Assembly: GCA_045531955.1 (NCBI GenBank)
Contig: JAZSFC010000014.1
Location: 23,854 to 87,853 of the forward strand
DNA from: SIG299 sp045531955
GTDB lineage: Bacteria > Bacillota > Clostridia > Lachnospirales > Lachnospiraceae
Direction: 5' to 3'
Length of the DNA: 64,000 nucleotides
The notes under the pieces were generated by a model that was given only the letters and a program-made list of their open reading frames with translations, was not told the DNA's origin and searched no databases. Each line of letters opens with the position of its first letter. Position 1 is the stretch's first letter. This document shows, piece after piece, positions 54,539-62,285 of the stretch. Made by a program: the position numbers and the translations under genes.

Positions 54539-56056
54539 ATGACATTTGATATTACCCAAAAAAGTAAAATAGTTATCTATGGTGCTGGAAGATTAGGTCA
54601 AAGTAAAGCGCAGATGCTAATAGAAGCGGGATACGAAGTCATAGGTTTTTTTGATAACAATGCTGAGAAAATTAAAGAAGCTATTGGACTTCCTGTTTAT
54701 ATGCCATGTGATGACGCCTTTAATAGACAGGAAATAGTAATAATTATATGCGTACATAATGGATTATGGCATGTCGAGATTGCTGAAAATTTGTTTGATT
54801 CAGGGTATAATAAAATTTTATTTATACCTTTGAATTCAAGATATAATTTTAAAGCAAAAGAAAAAATGCAATTAAATTATACAAGATTCGAATACGAAGA
54901 GTATGAAAAAATCTGTGAGATTCCAACGTATGAAGAGCTAGTGAATAATGAACCCAATATCTCCAATGCTGTAATATACAGGAATGATAAGTTTGTAGTA
55001 GCATGGATTAGCGTAAATCTTATATATACTTCTTGTGTGTTGGAACATGCGACAGATTATGGAACTCCTGCTGAATTAGAGGAATATGCCAATACTCCGA
55101 TTCCGGGAATGAAACCCTATGTTCAATTGTTTCGTTATATTGCAGGGCAAAATGGTGAATATAAAACGTTTTTGTATTTGCTGAAGAAATTGCAGAATAC
55201 CTTTGATGATTATACTGACAAGGAGTTTATCGGTGATCGTATAGAACTATATAAAGAGTTTCAGAAACAGATGAACTTTGGCTTGTCTCAGTTTATTAGT
55301 GCAGCTCCAGAGTGCGTATGGAATAAAAAAGGTTTTTTCAATCTGTTAGATGGAATGACACGTACAACATTTTTATATAGCAAGGGATTTCAATATGTTC
55401 CTGTAAAAATGTCAGTGGACGATTTTAATCACTGGTGCAATTTTAATCAATTTCAGATTGTGAAAGGTCATTTGAAAAAAAATTCTTATGAAACTTTGTT
55501 TCGTGTGGAGCATCCGGGATTTACTGGCATTGCAAATAAATATGAAACAACAAATATTAGTGAATTATCTGCCATACAGGAATATTTTGGAAAGAAAAAG
55601 TATAATCAAAAAGCTTTTTTGGAGTATAGTCCCTTTGGAGGAGAGATAGCGCGCTATTTTTTACGTATGGGAGCAAAGGCATTTGTATATGTGAAAAATG
55701 AAACAGAAAAGGAATATGTAAAAAGTATTTTTACTTTATGCCATACTGATAATGCGGAGATTCTAATTTTTAACGAAGGTTTTGATTCAGTTGATGTAGC
55801 ATATATTGTATGCGATAGCTTTATCCGAGAAAAATTTAAGTCCACGGTTCAGAGAGAAGCATTACTTAATAGTATTAATGAAATATTAATTTGGGAAGCA
55901 GAAGCTCTATTTATTTCGGATGATATAAAAGCAATAACAGAGCATACAGAGTTTAAAGTGGCAGAAATTCTGCCAACTATTGTTGATATTGATTCCAGAA
56001 AAATAGTAATTTTTGAGAGGATGGAAACATATGAAAAAAACTTTTTCAATAACTAA
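54539..56056 (+). CDS. Unrecognised protein, Rossmann-like N-terminus and ParB-like central motif (paralogue 1)
   Basis: 505 residues, not recognised. Residues 8-95 form a nucleotide-binding-like domain (KIVIYGAGRLGQSKAQMLIEAGYEVIGFFDNN). The centre (240-300) contains FFNLLDGMTRTTFLYSKGFQYVPVKMS with D271-G-M-T-R275, reminiscent of the DGxHR motif of ParB/sulfiredoxin-fold domains. The C-terminal 120 residues look like a degenerate Rossmann or methyltransferase fold (FGGEIARYFLRMGAKAFVYV). No TM helix or signal peptide. Paralogous to the next gene, which it overlaps by 26 bp. ATG at 54539 follows GAGG; ATG at 54500 lies inside the upstream gene without a site. AT-rich. Confidence 0.75.
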   Translation: MTFDITQKSKIVIYGAGRLGQSKAQMLIEAGYEVIGFFDNNAEKIKEAIGLPVYMPCDDAFNRQEIVIIICVHNGLWHVEIAENLFDSGYNKILFIPLNSRYNFKAKEKMQLNYTRFEYEEYEKICEIPTYEELVNNEPNISNAVIYRNDKFVVAWISVNLIYTSCVLEHATDYGTPAELEEYANTPIPGMKPYVQLFRYIAGQNGEYKTFLYLLKKLQNTFDDYTDKEFIGDRIELYKEFQKQMNFGLSQFISAAPECVWNKKGFFNLLDGMTRTTFLYSKGFQYVPVKMSVDDFNHWCNFNQFQIVKGHLKKNSYETLFRVEHPGFTGIANKYETTNISELSAIQEYFGKKKYNQKAFLEYSPFGGEIARYFLRMGAKAFVYVKNETEKEYVKSIFTLCHTDNAEILIFNEGFDSVDVAYIVCDSFIREKFKSTVQREALLNSINEILIWEAEALFISDDIKAITEHTEFKVAEILPTIVDIDSRKIVIFERMETYEKNFFNN

Positions 56057-57476
56057 AGTCTCTAAGATATATTTATATGGTGCAGCATCTATCGGAAAAA
56101 TAATTTTTGAGAATCTGACAAAACAAGGATATAGAGTGGAGGGTTTTATTGATAAGCGCGCAGAAGAACTGAGCTTTTTTCTGAATAGACCAGTAATATC
56201 AATAGATGATGTCAGAGATTTACCTGAAGATACAGTTATTGTAGTAGCTGTAAAAAATGTATTTGAACATGATAAAATAGCCAGGATTTTATTACAAGGA
56301 AATGCAAAAAATATAATTTTTAAAGCAAAGAGCGTGCTTGAAAATAGGGCCTCTGGAGAAGAAATACGTATTGGAAATATTTATGACGCATTTTTAGAAG
56401 GTGAAGAAATTGATCTTTGCGATATTACCCAAACAAATACAGTTTCTGGATATTATTACAAAGACTATGCGATAAAATCTTTGGAAGAAAAGGAATGTAT
56501 AGCATTAATTCCAGTTCCATTTATTTATACAAATAATTATGAGTTGGCTACAAATAAATGGGGAAATGTAAACTTATATGCTTTTTTTACTCATGATGAA
56601 TTTTTTGGCTTTTTAGGTGGGAATAAAGAGGCAAATCCAGAATATTACGTAAATGAATATTGTGTATATACAGCATTAAAACAACAAGACATAAGTATAA
56701 CGCCTCAATGGCGACAGAATGTTGTTCGTAATAGAGCGATGATATATGAGCAAATGAATCTAACGTTGGATTTAGATAAAGATTTTTTCTTTCGTAATGT
56801 AGCTACTGCAGAATGGAATTGTGACAAAAAGTATTTTAACTTAACAAGTGGTAAACATAGATGTATGTTTTTGGTTTCAAAAGGATATCGTTTCCTTCCA
56901 TTGAAAATTTCAAAAGAGGATTATGATACTTTTTGTAATATAATACAGTATGAAAAACTGAAAAATTTGTTAGAAGAAAAAGACATGGATTCTATGGAGG
57001 ATATGATAAATCATCCGTATTTTTATAAGTTTACCGGAACAGGTATGGCATATATGTATCGCGCAATGCACAAATTAACAAACTACTTTGCGAAAGAGAT
57101 ATATACGAGAGAACAAAGAGTAGACTTTGAAAAATTGAGTATTAAAGATAATTTTATATGTCATCGTTGTTTTGGTCGGCATTTTGCTAAAATGGGTGCA
57201 AAAGTTTACCGAGAAGAATTGTCAGAGTGCGAAATACAGATTAATGAATTAGAGCAAGTGACCATAAATAAGTTTAAGCCGTCTGAGACTAATGTGTATT
57301 TTGTGTCAGATAAAGAGGAAGCCATGGAAATACTTAATAAATTAGGCAAAGAGATTTATGTGGTATTGGAAAGCTCTTTTGAAATAGAACAGCAAGATGG
57401 TATGGAAATTACTCTTTTAACTAAAGGATATGTGAATGAAAAAGTACAGTATATGTATGTTATAAGGACAAGGTGA
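56031..57476 (+). CDS. Unrecognised protein, Rossmann-like N-terminus and ParB-like central motif (paralogue 2)
   Basis: 481 residues, same architecture as the upstream gene: KIYLYGAASIGKIIFENLTKQGYRVEGFIDKR at the N-terminus, central YFNLTSGKHRCMFLVSKGYRFLPLKIS with S273-G-K-H-R277 in the same position, and a C-terminal ICHRCFGRHFAKMGAKVYREEL region. The second glycine of the nucleotide loop is altered (GAAS against GAGR). Shared order and nearly equal spacing of all three blocks show common descent although identity is low. ATG at 56031 inside the end of paralogue 1, with GAGAGG upstream. Function unknown; probably a cytoplasmic enzyme of glycan modification. Confidence 0.75.
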   Translation: MKKTFSITKVSKIYLYGAASIGKIIFENLTKQGYRVEGFIDKRAEELSFFLNRPVISIDDVRDLPEDTVIVVAVKNVFEHDKIARILLQGNAKNIIFKAKSVLENRASGEEIRIGNIYDAFLEGEEIDLCDITQTNTVSGYYYKDYAIKSLEEKECIALIPVPFIYTNNYELATNKWGNVNLYAFFTHDEFFGFLGGNKEANPEYYVNEYCVYTALKQQDISITPQWRQNVVRNRAMIYEQMNLTLDLDKDFFFRNVATAEWNCDKKYFNLTSGKHRCMFLVSKGYRFLPLKISKEDYDTFCNIIQYEKLKNLLEEKDMDSMEDMINHPYFYKFTGTGMAYMYRAMHKLTNYFAKEIYTREQRVDFEKLSIKDNFICHRCFGRHFAKMGAKVYREELSECEIQINELEQVTINKFKPSETNVYFVSDKEEAMEILNKLGKEIYVVLESSFEIEQQDGMEITLLTKGYVNEKVQYMYVIRTR

Positions 57477-57480
57477 TGTT

Positions 57481-58386
57481 ATGCTGTTTGGGAATGATTA
57501 CATCCTAAGCATGATAAATAAAGATATAAAAGAAATTGAAAAAAAATATGATATAACAGTTATTTTTGGTGCAGCTGTGGCAAGCTTAGAGCGAGGGATA
57601 ACAAAGTATTCAACGGACTATGACATACGGTTTTTGTTTTATTATAATTCTACTCCGCAGTTGCCCGTTGAAGAATATCATAATGAGGAACGAATTAGAA
57701 TCAGGGAATACTTTTCTCAGGAAAAGCGACCATATGATTGTATTGCTATGTGGGAGATTAATGCTTTTTTTAATTTCTTGGTGGAACCATATATCTCGCA
57801 AGGGGAAAACTATCGACTAATTCAAATTGTTTATGAAACGATAAGTTCTCCATATATATTTGACTCCCTAGGTCTATATGCAAAAATTGAACCATTTATT
57901 AAAAAATGCTTTAGGATAGATAATGAAGCAGTGTTTTTGGCAAATAAAATAACAGAGTACTTAAAAAAAGAAAATGTAAAATTGATAGAATCATTAAACA
58001 CTCTTTATTATTACACAAAACTGCGATGGATATTAGATAAAGGAGAAATGCCTCCAATACATTATTACACCTTACTACAGAATGAAGAAGTACATGTGCG
58101 TGAAATGTATGAGGAATTGTTAGCCCAAGTAGACGAGTGGAGTACACTTCAAATGAGTGGGATTAGTTTCATGAAAGATTGCGAGATACAAAAGCCGGAA
58201 AATGTTTTTGAATTACTAAGAGGCTTCATGAGTGGCACGCAAATAGGACAAAATTTTTCATATAGGGTTTCAACAGAGCAAAGTTGTGCACATCAGAAAA
58301 TTTTGGATATTGTGAAGCACGCAATAGAAGAGAAGAAAAAAAGATATTATTTTATGGAGAAAACATATGAAGAAAATTGTTATTAA
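57481..58386 (+). CDS. Minimal nucleotidyltransferase, RlaP-like
   Basis: 301 residues. N-terminal polymerase-beta-type core: VIFGAAVASLERGITKYSTDYDIRFLF, where the usual G-S motif reads G30-A and the metal-binding Asp pair is D46/D48. It is followed by CIAMWEINAFFNFLVE (W91-E92) and ISSPYIFDSLG, as in the RlaP-type predicted nucleotidyltransferases of unknown or RNA-repair role. Helical C-terminus. Four bases after paralogue 2 and overlapping the next glycosyltransferase, so it is part of the polysaccharide transcript. What it nucleotidylates is unknown. Confidence 0.72.
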   Translation: MLFGNDYILSMINKDIKEIEKKYDITVIFGAAVASLERGITKYSTDYDIRFLFYYNSTPQLPVEEYHNEERIRIREYFSQEKRPYDCIAMWEINAFFNFLVEPYISQGENYRLIQIVYETISSPYIFDSLGLYAKIEPFIKKCFRIDNEAVFLANKITEYLKKENVKLIESLNTLYYYTKLRWILDKGEMPPIHYYTLLQNEEVHVREMYEELLAQVDEWSTLQMSGISFMKDCEIQKPENVFELLRGFMSGTQIGQNFSYRVSTEQSCAHQKILDIVKHAIEEKKKRYYFMEKTYEENCY

Positions 58387-59332
58387 TATTCCTTGCTATA
58401 ATGAAAAGGGAAATATAGAAAATTTGTGTAATACTATAGAAAAAATATTTAGAGAACAGTTAAATGGATATGATTACATGATTCAGATTATGGATAATGC
58501 CTCCACTGATGGCACGCAGGCGCTCATTCGTGATTTGTGCGAGAAAAATAAGAAAATACGAGCTATTTTAAATGCCAGAAATTTTGGTGCGGGAAATTCT
58601 ATATATAATGGCCTGTCTCAGAACGATGGAGATTGTGCGATTCTTCTTGCAGCGGACTTTCAAGAACCACCGGAAATGATTGTTAAATTTGTTGAAGAGT
58701 GGGAAAAAGGAGCAAAAATTGTATGCGGAGTGAAGACCAGTAGTAAAGAAAAAGGAATGATGTTTGCAATAAGAACATTGTATTACAAAATTATTCAGGC
58801 ATGTTCCAGTATTGAACAGATAGAGCATTTTACAGGCTTTGGATTATACGATAGATCTTTTACTGATTTTCTGAGAGACTTAAAGGATCCATATCCGTCA
58901 TTACGAGGACTTGTAGCAGAGTTTGGATATGATATAGTTAAGGTAGAATATTTTCAGGAAAAAAGAAAGAGTGGTCGCAGTAGTAATAATTTTTATAGGT
59001 TGTATGATATTGCTATGAAAAATTTTACTACGTACACAAAGGTAGGTTTGAGACTGGCTAGCTTAGGAGGAATTATTTGCTCAGGTATTGGTATGCTTCT
59101 TGCTATAGTATACTTGGTGTTAAAGTTGGTTATGTGGGATAGCTTTCAGGCAGGTATGGCGCCTGTTTTAATTGGTGTTTTTTTGTTCTGTTCAGTTCAA
59201 ATGTTCTTTATCGGATTGTTGGGAGAGTATATTATCAGTATGAATATTAGAATAATGAATAGACCTTTGGTTGTTGAGCGTGAGCGATTGAATTTTGAGG
59301 AAGCAGATGTAGAAAATGAAGCAAAAGAATGA
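58367..59332 (+). CDS. GT2 glycosyltransferase, GtrB/dolichol-phosphate-mannose-synthase type
   Basis: 321 residues. Catalytic domain: VINIPCYNEKGNIENLCNTI, IMDNASTDGT, LNARNFGAGNSIYNGLSQNDGDCAILLAADFQEPPE (Asp motif normally DxDLQ-P), and two C-terminal TM helices (about 228-300). Loads a sugar from a nucleotide donor on polyprenyl phosphate for use by a GT-C enzyme after flipping. A broken gtrA lies at 61.6 kb and a GT-C-like protein at 47.6 kb. Overlaps its neighbours at both ends (20 and 17 bp). Confidence 0.9.
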   Translation: MKKIVINIPCYNEKGNIENLCNTIEKIFREQLNGYDYMIQIMDNASTDGTQALIRDLCEKNKKIRAILNARNFGAGNSIYNGLSQNDGDCAILLAADFQEPPEMIVKFVEEWEKGAKIVCGVKTSSKEKGMMFAIRTLYYKIIQACSSIEQIEHFTGFGLYDRSFTDFLRDLKDPYPSLRGLVAEFGYDIVKVEYFQEKRKSGRSSNNFYRLYDIAMKNFTTYTKVGLRLASLGGIICSGIGMLLAIVYLVLKLVMWDSFQAGMAPVLIGVFLFCSVQMFFIGLLGEYIISMNIRIMNRPLVVERERLNFEEADVENEAKE

Positions 59333-60557
59333 TTATATATGGAATACCCTGGCAGGTTTGATTAATGCTGCCGAAGCAGTAGTGATGTCAATGATTGTAA
59401 CACGTGTAACTGGTTTACAGGATGCAGGCATCATTACAATTGCTTTTGCAATTGGTAATACAATGATGACAATCGGTAAGTTTGGGGTACGTAATTATCA
59501 AGTGACCGATGTAAATAGAAAGTATTCTTTTAAGGAGTATTTGTTATTTCGGATTATTACTAATTTTTTGATGGTTTTCGCTTCGGGTGTATATCTATGG
59601 ATATGTTATCAAAATAAAGGATATTCAATTGATAAAATAATGTCTATTGCAGCAATTATTTTTATATATACAGTTGAGTCATTTGAAGATGCCATATGGG
59701 GAGAACTTCAATTGAATAAACAACTGGCAAAGGGAGCGCAGATGTTTGTGTTTCGCTGGATTGGAATATTAACTGCCTTCTGTTTGGTAATTGTGTTCAG
59801 GAAAAATATGACGGAGGCACTATGGATTAGCGCCATCATATCAATTGCGTTATTTATATTGTGTATTAAACTAAATGCTGTAAAGTACGTGGAAAAAGGA
59901 AAGCCTCCGGTTTTTTATGATAGAAAAGAAAAACTGTGTTCCTTACTGCAAGCGGTCTTTCCTTTGTTTTTAGTTAGTTTTTTAACCTTTTACGTAAATA
60001 ATGCACCAAAGTATGCTATAGATGGACAAATGAGTGAAGAAGTACAGGCGTGTTATGGCTTTGTGGCAATGCCGGTTTTTGTGATGGGCTTACTTAATAA
60101 TTTTATTTATCAGCCAACTCTTGTGGAGTTATCTTATCAATGGAATAGTGGTAATTATATTCAAGTTGAGAAAAAAATCAAAACGCAAATGATAATCTTA
60201 GCATTGCTGACCGTTGTTGTTTTAATTGGGGCATTTCTTTTAGGAGTACCTGCACTTTCGTGGCTTTATGCTACGAATTTACAGGAATATAAGAGAGAGT
60301 TACTGATATTACTTCTTGGTGGAAGTTTTTTGGCTCTTAGCGGTTATTTTAACGTTATATTAACAATAATGAGATGTCAAAAGGAACTGTTAATTGGTTA
60401 TGGAATAATTGCTATTTTAGCGGTTTTTGGATTAGATTTGTGTGTTCTTTATGCAGGAACATTGGGAGTAGCACTTGGATATTTTGTCTTAATGTGTCTG
60501 CTGGCATTGATATATGGCGTGATGATTATGAAACAATTTAGAAAGGTAAAAAATTAA
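59316..60557 (+). CDS. Wzx-like polysaccharide flippase
   Basis: 413 residues, 12 TM helices, MOP/PST superfamily: YIWNTLAGLINAAEAVVMSMIVTRVTGLQDAGIITIAFAIGNTMMTIGKFGVRNYQVTD at the N-terminus is typical of this group. Flips lipid-linked oligosaccharides. Its presence next to a Wzm/Wzt ABC exporter means the locus has two possible export routes, or that this one serves a second, smaller product. Confidence 0.88.
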   Translation: MKQKNDYIWNTLAGLINAAEAVVMSMIVTRVTGLQDAGIITIAFAIGNTMMTIGKFGVRNYQVTDVNRKYSFKEYLLFRIITNFLMVFASGVYLWICYQNKGYSIDKIMSIAAIIFIYTVESFEDAIWGELQLNKQLAKGAQMFVFRWIGILTAFCLVIVFRKNMTEALWISAIISIALFILCIKLNAVKYVEKGKPPVFYDRKEKLCSLLQAVFPLFLVSFLTFYVNNAPKYAIDGQMSEEVQACYGFVAMPVFVMGLLNNFIYQPTLVELSYQWNSGNYIQVEKKIKTQMIILALLTVVVLIGAFLLGVPALSWLYATNLQEYKRELLILLLGGSFLALSGYFNVILTIMRCQKELLIGYGIIAILAVFGLDLCVLYAGTLGVALGYFVLMCLLALIYGVMIMKQFRKVKN

Positions 60558-60576
60558 ATAATAATAGGAGAAAAAA

Positions 60577-61641
60577 ATGTTAGATTTATCTTTTTATAAA
60601 AACAAAAAAGTCCTTATCACCGGTCATACCGGTTTTAAAGGTTCCTGGATGTGCCAGCTTCTTGTGATGGCAGGAGCTGAAGTAACCGGTTATGCGTTGG
60701 AAGCTCCAACAGAACCTAGTCTTTTTGATATGTGCGGACTTGCAGAGAAAATTAATTCTGTAACAGGTGATGTAAGAGACTTAGAGCACATGATGCAGGT
60801 GTTTAACGAAGTTCAGCCGGAAATAGTTATACATATGGCGGCGCAGCCAATCGTGCGTGAATCCTACAAAAATCCGGTATATACCTATGAAACTAACGTA
60901 ATGGGTACCGTTAACATTTTGGAATGTGTACGTTTATGTAAATCCGTAAAGTCTTTCCTGAATGTTACAACAGATAAAGTATATCTGAACAAGGAATGGG
61001 AGTGGGGCTATCGTGAAAACGAGGAATTGAATGGTTATGACCCATATTCTAACTCCAAGTCTTGTTCTGAATTGGTAACCAGCAGTTACTTAAATTCTTT
61101 CTTTAAGGACATGCCGGTTGCCATCTCCACAGCCAGAGCCGGTAACGTTATCGGCGGCGGTGATTTTGCCGCAGACCGTATCATCCCGGACTGTATTCGC
61201 GCAGCTATGAAGAAGGAAGATATCATCGTTAGAAATCCTTTTTCTACACGTCCGTACGAGCACGTTTTAGAACCTGTGGTAGCGTATCTGATGATTGCCA
61301 AGGCGCAGTATGAGGACAAGCAGTACGCCGGAAGCTACAACGTAGGTCCGGATGAAACGGACTGCTGGACTACCGGCAATTTGGTTACTCTGTTCTGCCA
61401 GAAGTGGAATGAGGCTACAGGTGACAATGTGCGTTGGATTAACAAGTACGATGGTGGCCCTCACGAGGCAAACTTCCTCAAGTTAGACTGCTCTAAGTTA
61501 AAGAGAAGCTTTGGCTGGGCTCCGCGCTGGAACGTGGAAACCACCATGGAGAAAATTGTGGAGTGGACATGCTGCTATTTGAATGGCGATAATGTGGCTG
61601 AATGTATGGAAAAGCAGATTCGGGAGTTTATTTCGAAATAA
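60577..61641 (+). CDS. rfbG: CDP-glucose 4,6-dehydratase
   Basis: 354 residues, extended SDR: VLITGHTGFKGSWMCQLLVMAGAEVTGYALEAPTEPSLFD is the RfbG opening; NVTTDKVYLN and YDPYSNSKSCSE (YxxxK) are catalytic; RAGNVIGGGDFAADRIIPD. Makes CDP-4-keto-6-deoxyglucose, the substrate of rfbH at 50.4 kb; unusually it is separated from rfbF and rfbH by about 9 kb. Base composition is back to that of the manC-rmd part. Confidence 0.95.
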   Translation: MLDLSFYKNKKVLITGHTGFKGSWMCQLLVMAGAEVTGYALEAPTEPSLFDMCGLAEKINSVTGDVRDLEHMMQVFNEVQPEIVIHMAAQPIVRESYKNPVYTYETNVMGTVNILECVRLCKSVKSFLNVTTDKVYLNKEWEWGYRENEELNGYDPYSNSKSCSELVTSSYLNSFFKDMPVAISTARAGNVIGGGDFAADRIIPDCIRAAMKKEDIIVRNPFSTRPYEHVLEPVVAYLMIAKAQYEDKQYAGSYNVGPDETDCWTTGNLVTLFCQKWNEATGDNVRWINKYDGGPHEANFLKLDCSKLKRSFGWAPRWNVETTMEKIVEWTCCYLNGDNVAECMEKQIREFISK

Positions 61642-61938
61642 TTTATTTAGGAATAAGCAATACTCTGATTTCCTACATTCTGTATGTTGTCAGCCTTCTC
61701 ATTTTTCAAAAACTAAATTGGTTTGGCAAGGTTGATTACCTGGTGGCTCAGATGATTGCATTCATTCTCAGCGTGCTTTGGTCCTTTTACTGGAACAACA
61801 AATTTGTTCTTAAACAGTGCACTTTTGGTATTATGGGTGGACGTGTTACATATCTCTGAGTTTGTGGCACCGATCATCAACCTTTTAATTAGTGTTCCGT
61901 TGAACTTTATTATTAATAAGTTTTGGGCATTTAAATGA
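61641..61938 (+). pseudogene. gtrA-family flippase remnant
   Basis: Two frames carry the two ends of a GtrA-like protein. The first, to about 61820, gives LGISNTLISYILYVVSLLIF ... FILSVLWSFYWNNKFVLK; the second, shifted by one base, gives VLHISEFVAPIINLLISVPLNFIINKFWAFK up to 61938. About 25 residues between the halves are missing, the N-terminus is cut back to the rfbG stop and no single frame spans the gene. GtrA proteins (about 130 residues) flip polyprenyl-phosphate sugars made by GtrB, whose homologue lies at 58.4 kb. Confidence 0.8.
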
Positions 61939-61966
61939 TACAGAAGAAATAAATTATAAAACACAG

Positions 61967-61996
61967 CAGGGCGGCACATAGTGTCGCCCTGATTTT
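61967..61996 (+). terminator. Terminator of the polysaccharide operon
   Basis: CAGGGCG (61967-61973) pairs with CGCCCTG (61985-61991), extended by CAC/GTG in the loop, followed by ATTTTA. Confidence 0.7.
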
Positions 61997-62065
61997 ACAT
62001 CAAAGTTAATGTAACTTCGAAGTAATCATATTCGCAGAACCCCTTACAAAGCTCTCAGAGGCTAA

Positions 62066-62200
62066 TTGCGGGGACTTAACAGAAAAGTGAAAGAGGATGT
62101 CTTGGAAGGCAGTACGCACAAATTTGAGGTGCTGGATGCGTGGAATGGGACCGTGTCGGGAGCGGTGGTTGTGAATACGATGTGGAGATGTAAAAAATAA
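62066..62200 (+). other. Short coding-like fragment, possibly the tail of a lost gene
   Basis: An open frame of about 44 codons with a protein-like composition (VLEGSTHKFEVLDAWNGTVSGAVV) and a TAA at 62198-62200, right before a strong terminator. No ribosome site or start of its own. It may be the 3' end of a gene whose front was lost; the rest of 61997-62285 holds nothing else I can support. Confidence 0.3.
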
Positions 62201-62240
62201 AACGGTCGTTCACTGTGAATAAAGTGAACGGCCGTTTTTG
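62190..62240. terminator. Bidirectional terminator downstream of the toxin-antitoxin locus
   Basis: AACGGTCGTTCACT (62201-62214) pairs with AGTGAACGGCCGTT (62223-62236); T-run on the plus strand (62234-62239) and an A-run at 62189-62203 that acts as T-run for the minus strand. Confidence 0.85.
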
Positions 62241-62285
62241 GCATCATATGTTATGAAACGTTACGAGGGTGCTTTGCTCTAGGCA

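Noticed and set aside
33590..61938. Classic wzx/wzy O-antigen locus
   Set aside because: A Wzm/Wzt pair with recognition domain is clear and no Wzy is recognised, so a pure Wzx/Wzy pathway is not supported.
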